A DNA stretch of 11,955 nucleotides from DATBHZ01 sp036557185 (lineage in GTDB: Bacteria > Actinomycetota > Acidimicrobiia > IMCC26256 > JAENVU01). The stretch covers positions 1 through 11,955 of the forward strand of contig DATBHZ010000096.1 in the NCBI GenBank assembly GCA_036557185.1. Direction: 5' to 3'. Positions 1 to 5,286 of this stretch are shown here, piece after piece. Every line of letters starts with the position of its first letter. Position 1 is the stretch's first letter. A program made the translations under genes and the position numbers. The notes beneath the pieces were generated by a model. It was not told where the DNA came from, searched no databases, and saw only the letters and a list, made by a program, of their open reading frames with translations.

Positions 1-62
1 ACCGTGGGTGGCACTGCCGAGAGGTCGAGGTGGTCGTCGCAGGAGTAGATCGTGTTCGTCAT
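1..62 (-). CDS. Amidohydrolase family protein, N-terminal fragment (runs off window)
   Basis: Only the first 20 codons are inside the window. The gene starts with ATG at 62-60 and continues past position 1. The visible residues contain SCDDHLDL followed by a Pro-Pro-Thr stretch. This resembles the first strand of metal-dependent amidohydrolase-2 (TIM-barrel) enzymes, which often begin with an (A/C)DDHxD-type motif and then a PPxxW stretch. The ATG overlaps the P450 stop codon as ATGA, so it is the distal gene of the same operon and is probably translated by coupling. Family knowledge would make it a hydrolase or decarboxylase acting on a small organic acid, ester or lactone, but 20 residues cannot give a substrate. 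The assignment rests on one short motif and is tentative. Confidence 0.5.
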   Translation of the reverse strand, partial: MTNTIYSCDDHLDLSAVPPT

Positions 63-1321
63 CGCGCCCCACCGGCGGTCGTGAGCTCGACGTGGAGCTC
101 GTCCACCCCGCGCATGAGATGGGTCGGATCGTAGGTGTAGCGGCGCGCACCGGGCGGGCCGTGGAACGCATCGGAGACGCGGATGTCCGTCGTGCGCGCG
201 AGGAACCGCGTCACCGTCGCGTGTGCCTCGGCCCGCGCGAGCGGTGATCCGGCGCACGTGTGGATGCCGTGACCGAAGCCGAGGTGCTGGCGCCCGCCGG
301 GACGGTCCAGCCGGAACTCGTCGGGATCGTCGTACTGGCGCGGATCGCGGTTGGCGGCGTCGTTCATGACGAACACGGTGGTGCCCGGCGGCAGCTCGAC
401 GCCACCGAGCGTCGTCCGCACCTTCGACAGCTTGAACGACCCCTTGAGCGGCGGCTCCAGCCGCAGCACCTCTTCGATGAACGGCGCGATCAGCGCCGGG
501 TCGGCCCGCAGCTCGGCCTGGAGGTCGGGGCGGTCGCCAATGATCTTCAGCGAGCTCGTGATCAGGCGTGCGGTCGTCTCGCCGCCCGCGGCGAAGAGGT
601 TCGCGGCGATACGCATGACGTCGTCGACCGGCGGCAGCGACCCGTCCGGGAACCGGGCCTGCGCCATCTCCGTCATCACGTCGTCGCGGGGATCCGCTCG
701 GCGGTCCTCGATGTAGCTCGTGAACTGGTCGTACAGGAACTCGAGTGGCTTGTGCTCCTGGCGGTCGGAGCGCACCTCGTGGACGAGCCGCTGCCGGAAC
801 TCGTCGCGGTCCTCGTCGGGCACACCGAGCAGATCGGCGACGACCATGACGGTGTACGGGATCGCGTAGTCCTGGATCAGCTCGCACTCACCGCGTGCGA
901 GGAGGTCGTCCATCGTCCGGTCGGCGAACTCCCAGAGGAAGGCCTCGTTCTCCTTGAGCCGCTTCGGTGTGATGAGGCGCATCAGCAACCCGCGGTGTGC
1001 TGTGTGCTTCGGTGGGTCGAACGACGGCAGCTGGTCGCTGAAGGGGAGCTCGTCGCGGTGCTCTTCGATGATCGCCGAGATGTCATCGCCCTCGAGCGGG
1101 ACCGACATCTTGAAGAACGGCCCCGACGTCGTGTTGCAGTTCGACCACGTACCCGGGTCGCGGTAGATGGCGATGGCTTCGTCGAACCCCGTGACGAAGA
1201 CGACACCACGCGGGTGCGCCCAGACGGGGCCGTGCGCGCGCAACCACTCCTGGTAGGGCCGGGGATCCTGGTGGATCGCCGGGTCGGGACGGAAGTAGTT
1301 CACCGACTCGAAGTCGCTCAC
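59..1321 (-). CDS. Cytochrome P450 (soluble bacterial class)
   Basis: This is a haem-thiolate monooxygenase of about 420 residues, the usual length for soluble bacterial P450s that take electrons from a ferredoxin. Numbering is from the GTG at 1321. The I-helix oxygen-activation motif AGGETT is near residues 245-250. The K-helix ExxR is Glu284 to Arg287. The haem-binding loop is FGHGIHTCAG with the axial cysteine near 356. A DPPKHTAHR segment near 102-110 matches the C-helix region. There is no signal peptide or membrane anchor. I chose the GTG at 1321 because MSDFESVNYF... looks like the common N-terminus of this group. A GTG at 1339 would add six residues, and an in-frame TGA at 1357-1355 blocks anything longer. 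An 11-codon ORF (1353-1318) ends in a GTGA overlap with the chosen start and could couple its translation. Its stop overlaps the downstream amidohydrolase start. No ferredoxin or reductase gene is visible nearby. The substrate is unknown. Confidence 0.95.
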   Translation of the reverse strand: MSDFESVNYFRPDPAIHQDPRPYQEWLRAHGPVWAHPRGVVFVTGFDEAIAIYRDPGTWSNCNTTSGPFFKMSVPLEGDDISAIIEEHRDELPFSDQLPSFDPPKHTAHRGLLMRLITPKRLKENEAFLWEFADRTMDDLLARGECELIQDYAIPYTVMVVADLLGVPDEDRDEFRQRLVHEVRSDRQEHKPLEFLYDQFTSYIEDRRADPRDDVMTEMAQARFPDGSLPPVDDVMRIAANLFAAGGETTARLITSSLKIIGDRPDLQAELRADPALIAPFIEEVLRLEPPLKGSFKLSKVRTTLGGVELPPGTTVFVMNDAANRDPRQYDDPDEFRLDRPGGRQHLGFGHGIHTCAGSPLARAEAHATVTRFLARTTDIRVSDAFHGPPGARRYTYDPTHLMRGVDELHVELTTAGGAR

Positions 1322-1386
1322 ACCACCCTGCTGCTCCACAGGTGGCCCATCATCTCACTCGTGTCTCGCTGCCCGCGTTCTGCGCG

Positions 1387-2913
1387 TCAGCCGTACTGGC
1401 GCGCGGCGGGCCATGCCCGCTGCCACGTTGTGTGCTGCCCGCGACAGATCCAGATCTGATCGCCGCGTTCCTCGCTCCACACGTTGTGTGGCGTCGTCAC
1501 GGTGCCCGCCGGGGTCACCTGGGAGAAGATCGTGAGGAGGTAAGAGCGCGGCAGGTCGACGGCGATGGTCGTCGCGCCAGTCGAGGCATGTGCGGGTCCC
1601 CACCACCAGTAGGAGTTGTGGCCGCTGACCGCGTGCGGGAGTCCGAACTGATGGCCCCAGAGGTCGATGGCGCCGGCGGCACCGTAGTCACCTGCGAACA
1701 CCACGACGCTCCGCCGCTCGTGCGGGGGCAGCGTCTTGGCCACGTCGGCGACCTGTGCCGTGAAGCTCTTCCAGCCGACGGTCGCGCTCAGGTCCTTGTT
1801 GATCTTGCCCTCCCACGGCCCCGTCGCGAGCGTGTGTTCGGGGAGCACCGGCAGGGTGAGCGGCAGCGCGAGCACAGCACCCGTCAGCATGAGCGCGACC
1901 CAGCCTCGTAGTCCTCGTGGCGGGTGCTTGCGGTCGAGACGCTCCTCGGCCCAGGCGCCGCCGGCTGCGAAGAGCACGAAGTACATGCCGCCCAGGTAGT
2001 ACGACTTCGCGCCTGCGAGCGTGAAGACGGCGAGCAACACGAGGTACGCGAGGCCGAGCGGTCGGGCGAACGGCGACGCGAGCGTTCGACGCAACCCGGC
2101 GATCCAGAACACGATCAGAACGGGGCCAACCACGATGGCCTGCGACGGAATGAACCCGACGATCGCGCCGATGCCGCCGTTCTCGTTGTGCAGGCTTCGC
2201 AGCATCGCGACGGCTGCCCAATCGTGTTGTGCGTTCCAGACGATGTTCGGGAGCCACAGCGCAAGCGCGAGCGCCGCACCCATCCACAGCCAGCGGCTCC
2301 GGAACATCCGGCCTCGATGGTCGAGCACCAGTCCCACGGCGAGCGCGCCCAGCAGGAACCCGATGTTGAGCTTGTTCAGCAGCCCGAGTCCGGCGAGCGC
2401 GCCGACCACCACCCATAGCCGGTCGTCGCCGGTTCTGAGCAAGCGCAGCACGACGAAGGTGGTTGCCGACCAGAAGAAGAGATCGAACGCCGTCGTCGAC
2501 AGGAGATGGAACCCCGCCAACAAGACTGGAGACGTCGCTGCGGCGAGCGCCGCGAGGAGCTGTCCCTTCCGGCCGGCACCGAGCTCCTGTGCCATGAGGG
2601 CGGTGAGGACGACCGATCCGCCACCCGCGAGCGCCGGAACCAAGCGCAGAGCGGAAGGCGAAGTTCCCAGGACGTGGGTCGCGATCCAGGCGACGGCGGG
2701 AACGAACGGCGGTTGGTCGACGAAGCCCCACTGCAAGTGTCGTGCGCACGCGAGGAAGTAGAGCTCGTCGCGATGAAAGCCGTATCGGGGCGCCACCGTG
2801 AGCTCGAGTGCAACGAACCCGATGGCGATCCACGCAACACCCGTGGTCGCGAGCTCGCGGCGGTTTTGGCGCGATCCGTTGACCGTGATGGGCGGCTCTG
2901 CGAGGCGCGTCAT
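1387..2913 (-). CDS. GT39/PMT-like integral membrane glycosyltransferase
   Basis: This 508-residue protein is rich in hydrophobic segments from about residue 22 to 355, roughly 9-11 membrane spans, followed by a soluble C-terminal part (about 360-508). Just after the first span is RYGFHRDELYFLACARHLQWGF, with Asp49-Glu50 in the position of the acidic catalytic pair of ArnT/PMT-type GT-C enzymes. These enzymes use polyprenyl-phosphate sugars on the outer face of the membrane. The motif continues into VDQPPF, as in the family called dolichyl-phosphate-mannose-protein mannosyltransferase (PMT_2). The C-terminal SGHNSYWWWGP stretch (430-440) recurs in this actinobacterial subgroup. The ATG overlaps the TetR stop codon (ATGA), and 65 bp separate its stop from the chosen P450 start. 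Acceptor and donor are unknown: glycolipid, lipoglycan or protein are all possible. Confidence 0.85.
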   Translation of the reverse strand: MTRLAEPPITVNGSRQNRRELATTGVAWIAIGFVALELTVAPRYGFHRDELYFLACARHLQWGFVDQPPFVPAVAWIATHVLGTSPSALRLVPALAGGGSVVLTALMAQELGAGRKGQLLAALAAATSPVLLAGFHLLSTTAFDLFFWSATTFVVLRLLRTGDDRLWVVVGALAGLGLLNKLNIGFLLGALAVGLVLDHRGRMFRSRWLWMGAALALALWLPNIVWNAQHDWAAVAMLRSLHNENGGIGAIVGFIPSQAIVVGPVLIVFWIAGLRRTLASPFARPLGLAYLVLLAVFTLAGAKSYYLGGMYFVLFAAGGAWAEERLDRKHPPRGLRGWVALMLTGAVLALPLTLPVLPEHTLATGPWEGKINKDLSATVGWKSFTAQVADVAKTLPPHERRSVVVFAGDYGAAGAIDLWGHQFGLPHAVSGHNSYWWWGPAHASTGATTIAVDLPRSYLLTIFSQVTPAGTVTTPHNVWSEERGDQIWICRGQHTTWQRAWPAARQYG

Positions 2914-3611
2914 GCCGATGCCTGCTGCTCGGGCACCAGCGCCGCAACGGCGAACTCGATCACGGTCTGGCGGGCGACGTCATCGTCATAATCGTTGGCT
3001 GCGCGTCCCTCACGGCGGTGCCAGGCGAACCAGGCAATCGACTCGGTGATCACGCGCGCAGTGGTCGGCGGATCGGGCAGCGCCCGGAAGTAGCCCGCGC
3101 GCGTGCGTGTGTCGATGTAACGCTCGAGTTGGCGCAGATGCGCGGCGCGAACGCCGCCCCAGTAGAAGGCCTCGAGCTCGGGAATGTCGACCGCGCAGCG
3201 CTCGATCACGGCGAGCATCGGCCACAGACGTTCGACGATCTCGTACCGCTCGGTGACGACGGCTCTCAGCTCTTCAGCGACGTCCGGCGGATCCGTCGTC
3301 TTCATCGCAGCGTGCAGCTCGGGAGCGGAGACGGCGCGGAGCTCCTTCTCGATCAGCGCCACCGTCTCTTTGGGGTCGGTATCGAGCACCGGTAGCGATG
3401 GCGGGTCGCCGAGGTGACCGAAGCCGTAGAGAAAGACGAGGTGAAAGAGCGCGTCTTTCGTCTGGACGTAGGTGAAGAGCGAGCCGGCCGACATGCCCGC
3501 CGCCGCTGCGACGTCGGCCGTGCGTGTCCGCTGATACCCGACCCGGCCGAACACCTGCGTCGCCGCTCGGGCGACCGCTTCGAGACGTTCCTCTTGCTTG
3601 ATCCGTGCCAT
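2910..3611 (-). CDS. TetR/AcrR-family transcriptional regulator
   Basis: This 233-residue protein has a classic TetR N-terminal DNA-binding domain. The helix-turn-helix spans about residues 8-55, with TADVAAAAGMSAGSLFTYV as turn and recognition helix, followed by the usual KDALFHLVF that opens the ligand domain. The rest is a helical, poorly conserved effector and dimerisation domain (about 60-230), which gives no ligand prediction. It is the first gene of the minus-strand operon and its TGA overlaps the ATG of the GT39 gene. The ATG at 3611 has no Shine-Dalgarno sequence. A promoter fits such that transcription would begin at the A of this ATG (see 3611-3645). The perfect palindrome within that promoter is the obvious autoregulatory operator. 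By family precedent it is most likely a repressor released by a small molecule that the P450 or hydrolase might process; that last step is inference. Confidence 0.93.
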   Translation of the reverse strand: MARIKQEERLEAVARAATQVFGRVGYQRTRTADVAAAAGMSAGSLFTYVQTKDALFHLVFLYGFGHLGDPPSLPVLDTDPKETVALIEKELRAVSAPELHAAMKTTDPPDVAEELRAVVTERYEIVERLWPMLAVIERCAVDIPELEAFYWGGVRAAHLRQLERYIDTRTRAGYFRALPDPPTTARVITESIAWFAWHRREGRAANDYDDDVARQTVIEFAVAALVPEQQASA

Positions 3612-3645
3612 ACCCCATACTGAACTGACTGAGTCAGTCAGTCAA
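3611..3645 (-). promoter_or_regulatory. Promoter of the TetR operon, apparently leaderless
   Basis: Read on the minus strand, TTGACT (3645-3640) is a near-consensus -35. After a 17-nt spacer comes CAGTAT (3622-3617) as a weak -10. Five bases (GGGGT) then separate the -10 from the ATG at 3611, which puts the expected transcription start on the A of the start codon. No ribosome-binding site is present, consistent with a leaderless mRNA, which is common in actinobacteria. The -10 is poor, so the call depends on the combined spacing. Confidence 0.6.
3624..3642. promoter_or_regulatory. TetR-type operator, perfect 9-1-9 palindrome
   Basis: ACTGACTGA, a central G, then TCAGTCAGT form a perfect 19-bp inverted repeat. 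It begins 13 bp upstream of the TetR start codon. It fills the spacer between the -35 and -10 and overlaps the last three bases of the -35, so a bound dimer would block RNA polymerase directly. Size, symmetry and position match operators of TetR-family autorepressors. Confidence 0.85.
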
Positions 3646-3883
3646 GAGGAAAAGCAGGCATGTTCCCGAGGCATCCCGAACCGGCGACCGCCGGCCAAGA
3701 CCTCCGCCGCGTCGCGGCCTCGGTGCCGGCCGCGACGCCCATCTGTGGAGGTGCTACCGGTGCGCCGCGAAGGTCTCGGCCGAGGGAGCCTCGCGGTTGC
3801 GCGGATGCGGTCCACTACGTTCGAGCCCGAACGCGTCAAGGGGGTTTACCCCCACCTTGCTCACGGCGTTCGTCACATCACTC

Positions 3884-3960
3884 GCCGGAGTAGCTCAGTT
3901 GGTCAGAGCAGCGGTCTTGTAAACCGCAGGTCGTCGGTTCGACTCCGACCTCCGGCTCCA
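3884..3960 (+). tRNA. tRNA-Thr (anticodon UGU), CCA encoded
   Basis: The cloverleaf is complete. The acceptor stem GCCGGAG pairs over all 7 bp with CTCCGGC (3950-3956). The D arm is GCTC/GAGC. The anticodon stem GCGGT/ACCGC encloses the loop CTTGTAA, with the TGT anticodon at 3918-3920. The T arm GTCGG-TTCGACT-CCGAC is perfect. The discriminator is T (3957), followed by a genomically encoded CCA. It decodes ACA, and by wobble possibly other ACN threonine codons. No integrase, direct repeat or other sign of integration is visible beside it. About 240 bp between the TetR promoter and this gene hold no gene that I can support. Confidence 0.97.
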
Positions 3961-3963
3961 CTG

Positions 3964-4010
3964 CTCGCGCGCGCGTAGGTCGCGAGGAGGGAATCACGCA
4001 GCGCGCGCGA
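3964..4010 (+). other. GC-rich inverted repeat downstream of tRNA-Thr
   Basis: TCGCGCGCG (3965-3973) can pair perfectly with CGCGCGCGA (4002-4010). A shorter alternative pairs CTCGCG (3964-3969) with CGCGAG (3981-3986). It could help to end the tRNA transcript, but there is no T-run after either stem, and such CG-alternating sequence pairs easily by chance. Treat it as weak. Confidence 0.2.
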
Positions 4011-4050
4011 ATGTCGGCGCGTTACGTGCCGCTTGACCCAAATCGTGACG

Positions 4051-4080
4051 TAGACAGCCGCGACGTCGCGCTTCCATACT
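4051..4080 (+). promoter_or_regulatory. Promoter of the SpeD-like/acyltransferase pair, likely leaderless
   Basis: TAGACA (4051-4056) matches the -35 consensus at five of six positions. After an 18-nt spacer comes CATACT (4075-4080), a good -10. The ATG begins 8 nt beyond the -10 (seven intervening bases), so transcription should start at or within a base or two of the start codon. No Shine-Dalgarno sequence precedes the ATG, which agrees with a leaderless message. Confidence 0.55.
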
Positions 4081-4087
4081 TTCCTGC

Positions 4088-4510
4088 ATGCAACAGTCGG
4101 CCGGAGAGCCCGCCGCATCGCGCTCGTCCGACGCTCGGAGCGAGATCATCCTGGACTCGGGGCCCGAGCTGCCGGATCTCGCTCCGGCGATTCACCGTCA
4201 GCGACTGGTCATCGAGGGGACGCGCGCCGAGCCGATCACCGAGCACGACATCCGGGAGTACCTCTCCCAGCTGTGCGTCGTCTGCGACATGGTGCCGCTC
4301 ATCGATCCCGTCACCCACCACTCGGAGCGCTACGGGTGGGCAGGCTGGATCCATTGGGAGACGTCGGGGGCCCACTTCTACGCGTGGGATTCGCCGACTG
4401 TGTTCTTCAGTGTCGACGTCTATGCATGCCGGGCGTTCGACTCGGTCGCGACCGTGGAGTTCACGAGGGAGTTCTTCGGAGCCGAGCAGCTCGTCGCGAA
4501 AGCGTTGTGA
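4088..4510 (+). CDS. SpeD-like protein (divergent S-adenosylmethionine decarboxylase fold)
   Basis: This 140-residue protein has a polar N-terminal tail (1-36), then about 100 residues that follow the bacterial/archaeal SpeD pattern: strand RQRLVIEG (37-44), a helix with TEHDIREYLSQL, then GWAGWIHWETSGAHFYAWDS (83-102) and SVDVYACRAFDSVATVEFTREFF (108-130). These match the SpeD blocks around the self-cleaving serine (...ESHLSIHTWPE) and the VDVFTCG segment. By my hand alignment Ser93 sits at the pyruvoyl-forming serine and Cys114 at the catalytic cysteine. The preceding Glu is replaced by Thr92 and the catalytic His by Tyr98, with His96 two residues away. It may be a decarboxylase with altered substrate (SpeD homologues that decarboxylate ornithine or arginine are known) or an inactive SAM-binding relative. 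It is followed without a gap by an acyltransferase gene. The fold is fairly likely; the activity is not established. Confidence 0.55.
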   Translation: MQQSAGEPAASRSSDARSEIILDSGPELPDLAPAIHRQRLVIEGTRAEPITEHDIREYLSQLCVVCDMVPLIDPVTHHSERYGWAGWIHWETSGAHFYAWDSPTVFFSVDVYACRAFDSVATVEFTREFFGAEQLVAKAL

Positions 4511-5286
4511 TGGACGACGTCCTCGATCTCGGCCGCGAAGAGCTTCGCGAGATCGGGACGCGTGTCCACGAGGCCGCCGGCTCGCCCACGGAGCCGTTCG
4601 GCATCTACGCGCTCTCCTGGGACTCGCCCGATTCGAAGCTGGCGCGTTGGGTGGAGAGCTCCGTCTTCGGGGAGTTCTTCGGCAACAGCCCGGAGATGCT
4701 CGCGCGCGAGTACGCACCGTACGAGCAGGCGAGCGTGCTCCTCTGTGCGCTCGACCACCACCGCAAGCTTCCTGCCGGGATGATGCGGCTGTTGCTGCCT
4801 TCCGAATGCGGGTTCAAGACGCTGGACGACATCGAGCGAGTCTGGGGGCGGCCGATCGACGAGGTGTTGCGCGCGACGAATCCGGAGTTCGATCGTGACC
4901 ACCTCATGGACGTCGCCACGATCGCCGTGGCGCCCGACTACCGCCGAGAGGCCACCGACGGTCTCGTAAGCCTCTCGCTCTACCAAGCGCTCGGGTACGT
5001 CGCGCGGTGGCGCGACCTCCGTTGGATCGTCACGGTGCTCGACACGAACGCCCTCGAGCTCGTGCAGGAGGCGACCCTCGACGCGTTCGCGCCGTTCGCA
5101 GGCGTCGAAGCCCGCGAGTACCTCGACTCGCCGGCGAGCCTTCCTGTCTGGTGCGACCTCGACGCGTACTTCCGCCGCATCGAGGTGACGGATCCCGTCG
5201 CGTACGAGCTCTTTGCCGAGGGAAGAGGGCTCGAGGCCGCGGTCAGGCCGTTGCAGCGGTCCGAGGCGCCGGCGATGGCCCGCTAG
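4510..5286 (+). CDS. GNAT/LuxI-like N-acyltransferase
   Basis: This 258-residue protein appears to have the GNAT fold in the variant used by LuxI-type autoinducer synthases and related long-acyl transferases. The landmarks are an N-terminal segment with EYAPYEQASVLL (67-78), similar in spacing to the E-x-D-x-Y-D block of LuxI; AGMMRLLLPSECGFKTLDDIE (89-109), like the strand carrying the (R)LL motif; and MDVATIAVAPDYRR (133-146), the strand before the acyl-CoA/ACP phosphate-binding loop. These are followed by a helix (LVSLSLYQALGYVARW) and a strand (WIVTVLD). It has no membrane segment. The ATG shares its A with the SpeD-like stop (TGATG), so translation is almost certainly coupled and the two proteins probably act together. 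The gene ends in a TAG that also serves as the opposite-strand TAG of the GGDEF-EAL gene. The substrate is unknown. LuxI relatives use SAM and acyl-ACP, so a shared SAM-type ligand with the neighbour is an attractive but unproven idea. Confidence 0.6.
   Translation: MDDVLDLGREELREIGTRVHEAAGSPTEPFGIYALSWDSPDSKLARWVESSVFGEFFGNSPEMLAREYAPYEQASVLLCALDHHRKLPAGMMRLLLPSECGFKTLDDIERVWGRPIDEVLRATNPEFDRDHLMDVATIAVAPDYRREATDGLVSLSLYQALGYVARWRDLRWIVTVLDTNALELVQEATLDAFAPFAGVEAREYLDSPASLPVWCDLDAYFRRIEVTDPVAYELFAEGRGLEAAVRPLQRSEAPAMAR

Noticed and set aside
260..1459. A 399-codon plus-strand open frame over the P450
   Set aside because: Low-complexity Arg/Val/Leu content in a GC-rich antisense frame, while the minus strand has all P450 motifs.
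3840..3853. GGGGG-TTTA-CCCCC hairpin before the tRNA
   Set aside because: It has no T-run and no gene end nearby to terminate. It could be part of the tRNA promoter region, but I cannot support a role.
3884..3960. tRNA-Thr as an integration site for a mobile element
   Set aside because: There is no integrase, no direct repeat of the tRNA 3' end and no change in base composition that I can see nearby.
3598..3978. Open frames between TetR and the acyltransferase region, including one through the tRNA
   Set aside because: They cross the TetR promoter or the tRNA-Thr gene, have Arg/Pro-rich shadow composition and no conserved pattern.
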